From the NCBI RefSeq assembly GCF_009936215.1, contig NZ_AP019551.1, positions 713,501 through 777,500 on the forward strand: a stretch of DNA of 64,000 bases, in the 5' to 3' direction. The translations under genes and the position numbers were made by a program. Each line of letters begins with the position of its first letter. Position 1 is the first letter of the stretch. This DNA is from Athalassotoga saccharophila (GTDB lineage: Bacteria; Thermotogota; Thermotogae; Mesoaciditogales; Mesoaciditogaceae). The notes under the pieces are model-generated. The model was given only the letters and a program-made list of their open reading frames with translations. It was not told the origin of the DNA and made no database searches. This document shows positions 11,526 to 20,915 of the stretch, piece after piece.

Positions 11526-12040
11526 TTGGAGAACATCCTTACGTTAAGTGGGCAATAAGGGTTATAGAGTCGAAGATAAAAGAGGGAAAGGATATTGAGC
11601 CAGATCCTAAAATTACTCCCGCCGATTTATTTCAAAAAAGGGCCGGTGCCTTTGTGACCCTTCACACGATCGATGGGGATCTAAGAGGGTGTATAGGCAC
11701 ATTTTTGCCCACGACTGCCGACCTTGCACATGAAATAGCGCAAAATGCCATCGCGGCGGCCCTTGAAGATCCGAGATTTGAGCCGGTCAGCGCCGATGAA
11801 CTCGATAAAATAGTCGTAAGTGTCGATGTTTTATCGACTCCTGAGGAAATTAGATCTGAAAGTGAATTAGATCCTAAAAAATATGGTATTATCGTTGAAA
11901 GTGGATGGCGAAGAGGATTATTACTTCCCGACCTTGAGGGCGTTGATACGGTGGATGAGCAGATAAGAATAGCGATGGCCAAGGCGGGAATAAGAAAATA
12001 CGATAAAATTTATAGGTTCACCGTTCAAAGATATCATTGA
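11522..12040 (+). CDS. AMMECR1-domain protein (AmmeMemoRadiSam protein A type)
   Basis: 172 aa single-domain protein with the AMMECR1 core motif LRGCIGTF (about residue 55) and GLLLPDLEGVDTVDEQI toward the C-terminus. The biochemical role of the family is not established. It often occurs with a Memo-like protein and a radical-SAM protein, but neither is in this window. It overlaps the pfk stop (ATGA) and is likely coupled to it. Confidence 0.85.
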   Translation: MIGEHPYVKWAIRVIESKIKEGKDIEPDPKITPADLFQKRAGAFVTLHTIDGDLRGCIGTFLPTTADLAHEIAQNAIAAALEDPRFEPVSADELDKIVVSVDVLSTPEEIRSESELDPKKYGIIVESGWRRGLLLPDLEGVDTVDEQIRIAMAKAGIRKYDKIYRFTVQRYH

Positions 12041-12054
12041 TCGGGGGCAAAAAT

Positions 12055-12684
12055 ATGGAAGTCAAACAAGCGGAAGAGTTATCGAAGATGCTTTCGACTC
12101 TTGATGGAGTCATGAAGGCGAAGGTTGTGGTCGATCCGGAAAGTGGAGAACTCACGGAAGTTCACATTCTCGCTTACGGAGACAAAAACCCGAAGCAGAT
12201 TGTGAGAGACGTCGAGACCGCCATACTGACAGTTGCAGGGGAGAGAATAGACAGAAGAATAATAAGTATAGCGCAAATAGGGGGAAATGAAGGCAGTGAA
12301 AATCCATCCTTTAAGGTTGAGTCCGCAGGTCTTTCGGAAGACGGTAGCGAAATAGAAGTTGGAGTTGGGATAAGTTTTGGTTTATCTTCCAAAGAATCAA
12401 AGAAACGTGGTATAAAGTCTTTCAAAAATGTGCTTAAACTTGCCGGTGAAGCGGCCATGGAAGCGATGGAGAGCGTATCTGATTCCAAATTGAAGTTTTC
12501 TCTCGATGAGATAAGAGAGGTTACGATAGAAGACAGGAAGTTCTTCATAGGGACCATGACAGTTATATCCGGCGCCGGCATGACGCGCGAACTCGTCTTT
12601 GCCGGCAAGATAGAGTTCAATTCGGTTAGAGACGTTGCGGAGGCAATTATCGAAAAGGTAAATGCCTCTGGCCTAAAGTTTTAA
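12055..12684 (+). CDS. Conserved-looking protein of unknown function between the AMMECR1 gene and minD
   Basis: 209 aa, soluble, no signal peptide. The first ~75 residues (VDPESGELTEVHILAYGDK, then ILTVAGERIDRRIISIAQI) look like a compact alpha/beta domain. The second part (residues ~85-209) has several beta segments and ends in a helix (DVAEAIIEKVNASGL). I do not recognise a family with confidence. ATG 12055 with the G-rich RBS at 12042-12046 is preferred over TTG 12037. minD begins 13 bp downstream, so a link to division-site placement is possible but only positional. Confidence 0.7.
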   Translation: MEVKQAEELSKMLSTLDGVMKAKVVVDPESGELTEVHILAYGDKNPKQIVRDVETAILTVAGERIDRRIISIAQIGGNEGSENPSFKVESAGLSEDGSEIEVGVGISFGLSSKESKKRGIKSFKNVLKLAGEAAMEAMESVSDSKLKFSLDEIREVTIEDRKFFIGTMTVISGAGMTRELVFAGKIEFNSVRDVAEAIIEKVNASGLKF

Positions 12685-12697
12685 AGAGGTGATTTGA

Positions 12698-13510
12698 TTG
12701 GCAAAAGTTTACGTCATTACGTCCGGCAAAGGAGGGGTCGGTAAGACAACTCTTACGGCCAACCTTGGGACTATAATGGCCTCTAAAGGAGACAGGGTTG
12801 CCCTCATAGATGCCGACATAGGGATGAAAAATCTTGACGTCGTTTTGGGCCTTGAAAATAGAATCGTCTACACGAGTATGGATGTCGTAAACGGAAAGGT
12901 AGACGTATTCGATGCGCTTGTCAGACACAAGCAATTGAAGAATTTGAGCCTTTTGCCGGCATCTCAGGTTGCGACCAAAGAGATGATATCGCCGGACGAC
13001 ATGAAAAAAATAGTGTCTCAAATCTCGGAAAAATTCGATTACATATTCATAGATTGTCCCGCTGGCATAGAGAGAGGTTTTAGGAATGCCGTCGCTCCTG
13101 CCGAAGAGGCGATTGTGGTTACAACGCCCGAATTGCCCGCTATAACGGATGCGGACAGGGTTATAGGACTTCTTGAGAATATGAATTTTGAAGATTCGAA
13201 AATACATCTTATAATCAACAGGTTTAAACCGCACATGGTAAGACATGGAGATATGCTAACGGTTGATGACATAAAGTCTGCCCTTTCCATCGATATAATA
13301 GGGATCGTTCCCGATTCTGAAGACGTTATTGTTGCAACAAACAAGGGGATTCCTCTCGCTTTAATGGATGGAAAGGATAAAATGGGAAAGATACTCGAGG
13401 GAATTGTTCTGAGACTTAAAGGAGAAGATGTTCCAATCCCGACTCTCGAAGAACTTGAGGAAAAGCAAAGTTGGTGGAAAAATTTCAGAAATCTTTTCAA
13501 GCGGGATTGA
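12698..13510 (+). CDS. minD: Septum-site-determining ATPase MinD
   Basis: 270 aa deviant Walker A ATPase: SGKGGVGKTTLTANLG at the N-terminus, DADIGMKNLDVVLGLENR, and DCPAGIERGF. The C-terminus ends in an amphipathic stretch (SWWKNFRNLFKRD) suited to membrane binding. With MinC it blocks FtsZ assembly away from midcell. The start is TTG 12698 behind AAAGAGGTG. minE follows; minC is not adjacent but lies near 58.2 kb. Confidence 0.95.
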   Translation: MAKVYVITSGKGGVGKTTLTANLGTIMASKGDRVALIDADIGMKNLDVVLGLENRIVYTSMDVVNGKVDVFDALVRHKQLKNLSLLPASQVATKEMISPDDMKKIVSQISEKFDYIFIDCPAGIERGFRNAVAPAEEAIVVTTPELPAITDADRVIGLLENMNFEDSKIHLIINRFKPHMVRHGDMLTVDDIKSALSIDIIGIVPDSEDVIVATNKGIPLALMDGKDKMGKILEGIVLRLKGEDVPIPTLEELEEKQSWWKNFRNLFKRD

Positions 13511-13524
13511 GGAGATGATCCGGT

Positions 13525-13815
13525 ATGGGCTTTTTTGATTTCTTCAGAAAAAGAAAAGATGGCACGGATAAAGAATCGGCGAGAGAGTCTGCAAAGGAAA
13601 GGCTCGATACGCTTGTTGGATCTGGAAGAAGGTTCGTCTACAGAATAGACGAGTTTGAGGATAAGGCTGATCTTGAAAGAAAGACAGAGGAAATAAAGAA
13701 GAAGATCCAGCAGGAGGCTTTGGAACTCTTCAAAACAGACGCGGACAAGATCAAGATAGTTGTCGAAGAACACAATGGTTACGTTATAATAATAACGAAC
13801 ATAAACTTTGAATGA
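13525..13815 (+). CDS. minE: Cell-division topological specificity factor MinE
   Basis: 96 aa. The N-terminus GFFDFFRKRK is the membrane-targeting segment, followed by the anti-MinCD helix (SAKERLDTLVGSGRR) and a dimerising beta/alpha part ending KIKIVVEEHNGYVIIITN. A linker of about 15 charged residues makes it slightly longer than E. coli MinE (88 aa). The gene is 14 bp after minD, with GAGGAG upstream of ATG 13525. Confidence 0.85.
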   Translation: MGFFDFFRKRKDGTDKESARESAKERLDTLVGSGRRFVYRIDEFEDKADLERKTEEIKKKIQQEALELFKTDADKIKIVVEEHNGYVIIITNINFE

Positions 13816-13816
13816 A

Positions 13817-14218
13817 ATGATCGAGATAAGCATAAATAGTTCGAAACATTTTGAAATGATAGACATAACGGAAGAAGTCCGAAAGGTAGTTAGAAATAGC
13901 GGGATAAAGGAAGGTATATGCTTCCTTTATGTGCCTCATACGACGGCAGGCATAACCGTTAACGAAGATGCCGATCCTGCTGTCAGGAATGATTTAATTT
14001 CATTTTTTCAAAAACTCGTCCCGTGGAATGGCGATTATTCACATATGGAAGGAAATTCTGCCGCCCATATTCTTTCGACCCTTGTGGGAGTGAGAATGGA
14101 AATTCCGGTAGAGGAAGGGAACCTTCACCTTGGAAGGTGGCAGGGTGTATTTTTTTGCGAATTCGATGGGCCAAGAAGGAGAAATGTTGAGGTTACGATA
14201 ATGGAGGTGGGGAAATGA
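13817..14218 (+). CDS. YjbQ/UPF0047 family protein
   Basis: 133 aa protein with the family signature: FLYVPHTTAGITVNEDADP, HMEGNSAAHI and GRWQGVFFCEFDGPR. Members can show weak thiamine-phosphate synthase activity, but the physiological role is unsettled. ATG 13817 lies 1 bp after the minE stop; TTG 13808 is an alternative start. It overlaps the next gene by 4 bp. Confidence 0.9.
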   Translation: MIEISINSSKHFEMIDITEEVRKVVRNSGIKEGICFLYVPHTTAGITVNEDADPAVRNDLISFFQKLVPWNGDYSHMEGNSAAHILSTLVGVRMEIPVEEGNLHLGRWQGVFFCEFDGPRRRNVEVTIMEVGK

Positions 14219-14943
14219 AAAAAGCGCTCTCATTCATTTTACTTTTTATCCCTGTCCTAACTTTCGCGATATCCTTTCCTTACGGATCGGTCATGAATTT
14301 CAATCCGGCATACATGGTCTACAACAAAAACTGGTCCATCTCTTACGAGATGTATTTTGCGAAGAATGAATCTGACATTTTGATCTTCCAGCCATTCAAA
14401 GATGGTTTTGCCGGGAAGATAGGTCTTTACACGTCTGGGGCGACAAGTGGCGTCGCGTATTCCGTGGCAACGAGGGCCGGTAATTTGAATATCGGATCTG
14501 ATTTTTTGATCTCCAATTATGGCACAGATCTTTCCGTTACTTTGGGACTTGGAATGGTTGAGCAAATCTCGCAAAATTTCGATCTGTCCGTTAGAATGCC
14601 ACAAATACTCACATATACCTATCAAAAAGGCATATCTGTTTATCCAAACTTCGAGGCAGGAATCAATTTTCTTAACGCTTACTGGAGTACAGGAGCCTTT
14701 ATCTCGATAGGCCAGATGGTCAGTGGTGGTATGATCGCTAACATATCCCTTTTCAATTTTCAAATTCTCGCAAGACTAAGTGGTGGATACATTCCGCAAA
14801 TTCCTTCTTTGAGTCAGAATGCTTTTGACCTTAACGTGGAAAGTTCGATAGGATCGATAAGTTTTGCATACCTGTACCGAAACGCATGGGGAACTTATAA
14901 TCCAGAACAATTAAATGGATTCAGAGTGTCTGCACAATGGTGA
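14215..14943 (+). CDS. Secreted beta-rich protein, candidate outer-envelope beta barrel
   Basis: 242 aa. A signal peptide is visible (MKKALSFILLFIPVLTFA, cleavage near residue 18). The mature part consists of alternating polar and hydrophobic stretches rich in Gly, Ser, Tyr and Phe, with no cysteine. It ends SAQW, and a terminal aromatic residue is the usual barrel-assembly signal of outer-membrane proteins. RBS GGAGGTGGGG precedes ATG 14215. I recognise no named family; a small toga-membrane barrel is the best guess. Confidence 0.65.
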   Translation: MKKALSFILLFIPVLTFAISFPYGSVMNFNPAYMVYNKNWSISYEMYFAKNESDILIFQPFKDGFAGKIGLYTSGATSGVAYSVATRAGNLNIGSDFLISNYGTDLSVTLGLGMVEQISQNFDLSVRMPQILTYTYQKGISVYPNFEAGINFLNAYWSTGAFISIGQMVSGGMIANISLFNFQILARLSGGYIPQIPSLSQNAFDLNVESSIGSISFAYLYRNAWGTYNPEQLNGFRVSAQW

Positions 14944-14948
14944 TGTGA

Positions 14949-16756
<1,808 letters not shown>

Positions 16757-16757
16757 A

Positions 16758-17606
16758 TTATTTTCCCATGCCCTCCCCTATTTCTCCGGCATAGACTACG
16801 GCAAGAAGTGTCTGAATTAATTCATCGTAAAAATCAGTCTTGAAAGTCACTGTTGTGCCACTGATACGCTTTACTCCGGGAATGAGTACCGCCTCATCTG
16901 CCATCGCAGTGGATTTGAAACTTATCTCAACCTTATACGGAGGAATTATTTTGTAAGGCTTTACGGACATTTTAAAGGTTCTTAAGAGTGCTTCCTTTGT
17001 ACCTTCGATGATCTCCCTTTTCAAAAGATTTTTAGGTTTCATTACAGCGGCGAACTTGCTAAGGCCGTGTTTTGTCTCTATGAGTACACTCTGAGGCATT
17101 TCCACTTTTAATTCTTCGACGAGTGCGTGATCGCCTATGATCATCGATACTGGCACATCGTAATTTCCTGCAAACGCGGCATTTATCGTCGATTCACTCA
17201 TGTGCTTTCCATTTATCTTTATTTCGTAAACGTCAGTTGAGTAGGTATGATCCATCGTGCCTTTCATGGATCCAACACCGGCATGGTATCCTACAAAGAA
17301 AACTGTCGAAAAACTCGCATCGAGACCTGTCATCATGTAATAGTCTCTCAGGCCACCGCTTATGAGATATATCCTGTCATCCTTTTCGGTGAAATCGTAG
17401 GAGAGATTTTCTCCCTTTGAATGTGAATCACAGATGAGTATTTGTTCGATCTTGGGATTGAGATCCGATGATTTTATTCCATCGACTATCCACGTTAGAG
17501 TCTCGGCCATGTATTTACCGAGGTATCTTGGATCCTTTTCCTCGACCTGATGCCATGAATTTATCCCCGGCAGTCCTTCCATGTCAGTCGAAATGAAGAT
17601 CTTCAT
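16758..17606 (-). CDS. D-aminopeptidase, M55 (DppA) family
   Basis: 282 aa. Candidate metal ligands and catalytic residues of the family are visible: STDMEGLPGI (Asp and Glu), CDSHSKGEN (His), FVGYHAGVGSMKGTMDHTY (two His, the second being the likely nucleophile) and a later Glu in DHALVEELK. The enzyme releases D-amino acids from peptides, consistent with peptidoglycan-peptide salvage. ATG 17606 has the RBS GGAGG just upstream; a longer frame reading into mnmA has no support. It is downstream of mnmA in the same operon. Confidence 0.88.
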   Translation of the reverse strand: MKIFISTDMEGLPGINSWHQVEEKDPRYLGKYMAETLTWIVDGIKSSDLNPKIEQILICDSHSKGENLSYDFTEKDDRIYLISGGLRDYYMMTGLDASFSTVFFVGYHAGVGSMKGTMDHTYSTDVYEIKINGKHMSESTINAAFAGNYDVPVSMIIGDHALVEELKVEMPQSVLIETKHGLSKFAAVMKPKNLLKREIIEGTKEALLRTFKMSVKPYKIIPPYKVEISFKSTAMADEAVLIPGVKRISGTTVTFKTDFYDELIQTLLAVVYAGEIGEGMGK

Positions 17607-17620
17607 TATCAAACCTCCTT

Positions 17621-18655
17621 CTACATTTGAATTGCCCCACCAATCATTTCTTTTTCTTTGTAAAAGGCTATGACCTGACCGGCAACGGGAATGGCCTTTT
17701 CGTAAAATAAAACGCTTTTCTCTTCGGGATCGAGACGACAATTTATCAATGGACCCGTGCTTCTCAATTTGCACATGCAATCGAATGGTTCGTGCAAATC
17801 GTACAAAAGGTTAAGATCATCGATCTTTATCTTTTCCTTTACCAGATCGCTTTTATCTCCAACGATCACGGTATTTGTGGCCGGATCGACTCCGACGACG
17901 TAAATCCTTTTTCCGGCCGCAATCCCCACCCCTTTTCTCTGACCTTTTGCGTATATCTGGTAACCTTCATGAGTGCCTATGACATTTCCGTGCACATCTT
18001 TTATCGGACCTGACTTGACTGAGATCCCTTCATTTTCGAAAAAACTTTTGAGATTTCCGTCTGGAATAAAGCACACATCCTGACTATCGGGCTTTGTCCC
18101 GACGATTAGATCGTTTTCTACGGCTATTTTCCTTACCTCTTCCTTTTTCATCCCTCCGACCGGCAATATCAATTTTTTGAGTGTATCTTTTGTAAGAAGT
18201 GAAAGAAAGTAGGACTGATCTTTTTTGGGATCCGATCCCATGTAGATTTTTCCATCCTTTACAAAAGCGTAATGACCCGTTGCGAATAGTTCAACTCCAA
18301 GATCTTTTCCGATCTTGTCAAGGGCCCAGAATTTCATCTTTTTGTTACACCAAACGCATGGATTTGGAGTTATTCCCATCTGATAACCTTTTATGAAATC
18401 CTTTATTATCCTTTCTCTAAACTCGGCTTTCAAATCCATTATCTTGATCGGTACGTCTATTTTTTTTGCGATCTTGATCGCGTCATGTGTATCGTCAGGA
18501 CTACAGCATACCTTATGGTTCAGGGAATATTTCGAAAAGAACAGATCGTCTTCCATTTTGAAATGAACTCCTATGACTTCGTACCCTTCCCTTTTCAACA
18601 AAAAGGCACTTACAGCGCTATCTACGCCTCCACTCATTGCAACTAAAATTTTCAA
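17621..18655 (-). CDS. mnmA: tRNA-specific 2-thiouridylase MnmA
   Basis: 344 aa ATP-pyrophosphatase that thiolates U34 of Lys, Glu and Gln tRNAs. PP-loop AMSGGVDSAVSA at the N-terminus. The two catalytic cysteines are in NPCVWCNKKMKF and DSQDVCFIPDG. The start is TTG 18655 with the RBS GAGGTG. It is divergent from the sigma-54 gene across a 148-bp intergenic region and is followed by dppA 14 bp later. Confidence 0.95.
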   Translation of the reverse strand: MKILVAMSGGVDSAVSAFLLKREGYEVIGVHFKMEDDLFFSKYSLNHKVCCSPDDTHDAIKIAKKIDVPIKIMDLKAEFRERIIKDFIKGYQMGITPNPCVWCNKKMKFWALDKIGKDLGVELFATGHYAFVKDGKIYMGSDPKKDQSYFLSLLTKDTLKKLILPVGGMKKEEVRKIAVENDLIVGTKPDSQDVCFIPDGNLKSFFENEGISVKSGPIKDVHGNVIGTHEGYQIYAKGQRKGVGIAAGKRIYVVGVDPATNTVIVGDKSDLVKEKIKIDDLNLLYDLHEPFDCMCKLRSTGPLINCRLDPEEKSVLFYEKAIPVAGQVIAFYKEKEMIGGAIQM

Positions 18656-18671
18656 CTTTTCACCTCAAATC

Positions 18672-18683
18672 AGATCGCGATCT
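18672..18683. promoter_or_regulatory. Perfect 12-bp palindrome between mnmA and rpoN
   Basis: AGATCGCGATCT is a perfect inverted repeat abutting the -35 box of the rpoN promoter. It lies about 17 bp upstream of the mnmA start, so it could act on either gene. Twelve-base palindromes also occur by chance, and no matching regulator gene is adjacent. Confidence 0.35.
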
Positions 18684-18712
18684 TGATTTTTGTTTTTTAA
18701 TCATGATATAAT
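18683..18712 (+). promoter_or_regulatory. Sigma-70 type promoter for rpoN
   Basis: TTGATT at 18683-18688 and TATAAT at 18707-18712, with an 18-bp spacer. The start codon used for rpoN is about 90 bp downstream. Confidence 0.65.
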
Positions 18713-18803
18713 CTTTATGTAACAATTTTTAATCGCGCTTTCTTTTATGTAAAAATGTGTCCAGTGTGTGGATCATTTCTATTTTACAATATCTGGAGTG
18801 AAT

Positions 18804-20087
18804 ATGGGCCATTTCATTAATCAAAAACTCAAATTGAAAAACACGCTCTTTCTCAGCAACAAAATGTTGCTTTCTTTGAAACTACTGAACATGAATATCA
18901 TCGACCTCGAAGAAGAGATAGAAAAGATCGCGCAGGAAAACCCTTTTATAGAATTCGAAGTATTTTCCAATTTAAATTTCGTAAGAAAAAGGGAAAATGA
19001 AGAGGAATACGATATAGACAATTACGAGGTCGAAAATCGTTCTTTGAAATCGCATTTACTCGATCAATTTTATCTTATGGATTTCACAAAAGAGGAAGAA
19101 GGGATCTTCCTTTATTTGATTGAAATGATAGACGATCGAGGCTTTATAAAGGCTGGAATCGATGAGATTGCAAAAGATTTGAAAGTCGATCCCCGACAGG
19201 TTGAAAAGATGATCGAAATTCTTAAATCTCTCGATCCGCCCGGTATCGGAAGCAGGGACATTAAAGAGGCGCTCCTTGCACAGACCGATGATCCAAAATT
19301 ACGCGCGCTTATAAACCTACTCGAACTTCTTGAAAAGGATCCCGCCGAGGCCTTGGCAAAGTCGGGAATGGAAAGGGAAGAATTTCAGGAAACGTTAGAG
19401 AAATTGAAGGGGTTAAATCCGTATCCGGCAAATGGATTTTACGAATCTTTGTACACGCAGTACGTTGAACCTGACATTTTTATCTCTAAAGGAGATAACG
19501 GATTTGAGGCTTATGTCAACGAAAGGATCGAAATAAGATTTGCAGATTTAGAACTTTACGAAAAGATGATTGAAAGCGGGGACAAAAAGCAAATGGAGTT
19601 TGCGAAATTGAAATACGATCAGGCAAAGAACTTGATAGAATCCTTTGTCAAAAGAAGAGAGACTCTGATCAAATTCGGCCAGATCATCGCAAAAAAGGAA
19701 GAGGAATTTTTTAATGGTGGAAAGTTAGTTCCGCTGAAAGTTGGATGGATTGCAAATGAAATCGGGGTAAATCCATCGACTGTAACAAGGATTATCTCTT
19801 CAAAGTACGTTAAAACTCCAAATGGAATATATCCTTTGAAGTATTTCTTCGAAAGGTTTATATACAAAAATGAAGACAAAGAAATATCAAGGGAAGAGGT
19901 TAAAGAAAAGATCGCCCGGTACGTAAAGGAAGAAGACAAGAATTCACCTTTATCGGACTTTGAGATTCAAAAGAAACTCAAGGAGGAAGGCATCGATCTT
20001 AGCAGAAGAGTCGTCGCAAAGTACAGAGAAGAACTTGGAATTCCGAGTTCATCCAGAAGAAGGCTAAAGTCAACACCCACATCTTAG
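18804..20087 (+). CDS. rpoN: RNA polymerase sigma-54 factor
   Basis: 427 aa. Region I (residues ~3-45) has the activator-interacting pattern LFLSNKMLLSLKLLNMN. The core-binding region follows, then the helix-turn-helix region (GWIANEIGVNPSTVTRII, TPNGIYPLKYFF), and the RpoN box RRVVAKYREELGIPSSSRRR near the end. Such factors need AAA+ activators and read -24/-12 promoters. ATG 18804 with GGAG at 18795-18798 is preferred over upstream starts. The TAG stop is followed by an open frame that runs into thiN (see findings). Confidence 0.95.
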   Translation: MGHFINQKLKLKNTLFLSNKMLLSLKLLNMNIIDLEEEIEKIAQENPFIEFEVFSNLNFVRKRENEEEYDIDNYEVENRSLKSHLLDQFYLMDFTKEEEGIFLYLIEMIDDRGFIKAGIDEIAKDLKVDPRQVEKMIEILKSLDPPGIGSRDIKEALLAQTDDPKLRALINLLELLEKDPAEALAKSGMEREEFQETLEKLKGLNPYPANGFYESLYTQYVEPDIFISKGDNGFEAYVNERIEIRFADLELYEKMIESGDKKQMEFAKLKYDQAKNLIESFVKRRETLIKFGQIIAKKEEEFFNGGKLVPLKVGWIANEIGVNPSTVTRIISSKYVKTPNGIYPLKYFFERFIYKNEDKEISREEVKEKIARYVKEEDKNSPLSDFEIQKKLKEEGIDLSRRVVAKYREELGIPSSSRRRLKSTPTS

Positions 20088-20092
20088 AGATG
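20080..20092 (+). other. Hairpin with the rpoN stop codon as its loop
   Basis: CATCT-TAG-AGATG: a perfect 5-bp stem whose three-base loop is the TAG stop codon. Two further C-G pairs form beyond a bulged A. No T-run follows, so it is not a simple terminator. Confidence 0.5.
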
Positions 20093-20237
20093 GGAACTTG
20101 TAAAAGCCCTTGAGAAATGTTTCATATGTGGTCTTCGAACTGAAAAAGTTAGATTGGAAAGTGCAAAAACATTGTTGATAGAAAGGCAGGTAAGGTGGTA
20201 CCCTCCGACAGATCGGAGTATTATTGCCACAAAGGCG
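20088..20237 (+). other. In-frame leader between rpoN and thiN, possibly coding or structured
   Basis: These 150 bases are open in the frame shared by rpoN and thiN. The translation looks protein-like (WELVKALEKCFICG, TEKVRLESAKTLLIER) and includes a CFIC pair, but there is no ATG or GTG start; TTG codons occur at 20154, 20169 and 20172. A perfect 6-bp hairpin (stem CTCCGA/TCGGAG, loop CAGA) lies at 20203-20218, just after GGTGGTACC. It could be an N-terminal extension of ThiN, a readthrough linker or an RNA leader; I cannot decide. Confidence 0.4.
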
Positions 20238-20903
20238 ATGAAAGCAGTCATTTTTGCGGGAGGAGATTACAAATTTCCGCCTTTTTACGAAGAGATTTTG
20301 AAATTTTTCGATCTAAAGATAGCCGCCGATTCCGGTGCGAACTTTTTAACCTCCCTTGGGATATTGCCGGATATCTTAATAGGGGACATGGATTCTATAG
20401 AAAAAGAGACGCTCGATCTGTGTCAGACCAAAGGTGTGACGATCGTAAGATTTCCTCCCGAAAAAGATGAGATAGACACCGAACTTGCCCTTATTGAGGC
20501 AGAGAAGAATGGTGCAAATGCGTTTTTCATAGCGGGTGCCTTTGGTACAAGGCTCGATCAAACCCTCGGAGTTTTCAGACTGATGGAACGTTTTAAGGCA
20601 AGTATCACATTCAACGAAGATCTGTGTGCATTTGTTATAGATCGACCTCTTTATCTTGAAAGTTGTGCCGGAGAAAGGTGGTCTGTCATTCCACTTCAAA
20701 GAGATGTTGAAGGTGTCTCGTTGAAGGGGTTTAAATACAATCTCGACAGAAAGAAAATGGAATATCTCAGACCATACGGTATAAGTAACGAATCGGCAGG
20801 AAAAGAGGTTTTTATAGATCCCGGGAATGGGAGGTTGCTTGTCTTCAGATACCATTCAAGAAATGTTGGATGGATAGATGAACTTTATTCCAAATTAAAA
20901 TAG
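20238..20903 (+). CDS. thiN: Thiamine pyrophosphokinase
   Basis: 221 aa. Transfers pyrophosphate from ATP to thiamine to give the cofactor ThDP. Motifs: IGDMDSIEKE, PPEKDEIDTELAL and GTRLDQTLG, where the usual His is Gln. ATG 20238 (MKAVIFAGG) is the natural family N-terminus, although its RBS is weak; TTG 20154 would add 28 residues. ThDP is needed by the pyruvate oxidoreductase encoded 3 kb downstream. Confidence 0.88.
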   Translation: MKAVIFAGGDYKFPPFYEEILKFFDLKIAADSGANFLTSLGILPDILIGDMDSIEKETLDLCQTKGVTIVRFPPEKDEIDTELALIEAEKNGANAFFIAGAFGTRLDQTLGVFRLMERFKASITFNEDLCAFVIDRPLYLESCAGERWSVIPLQRDVEGVSLKGFKYNLDRKKMEYLRPYGISNESAGKEVFIDPGNGRLLVFRYHSRNVGWIDELYSKLK

Positions 20904-20915
20904 AGGTGAGGTAAG

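Noticed and set aside
16758-17780. 340-codon version of the D-aminopeptidase gene
   Set aside because: The extra 58 residues read through mnmA coding sequence; the ATG at 17606 has a proper RBS and the family N-terminus.
20185-20237. T-box riboswitch suggested by GGTGGTACC upstream of thiN
   Set aside because: No specifier stem, no terminator and no aminoacyl-tRNA-related gene; nine matching bases alone are not enough.
20088-20240. TPP riboswitch upstream of thiN
   Set aside because: The conserved CUGAGA and ACCUGA elements of the thi box are absent.
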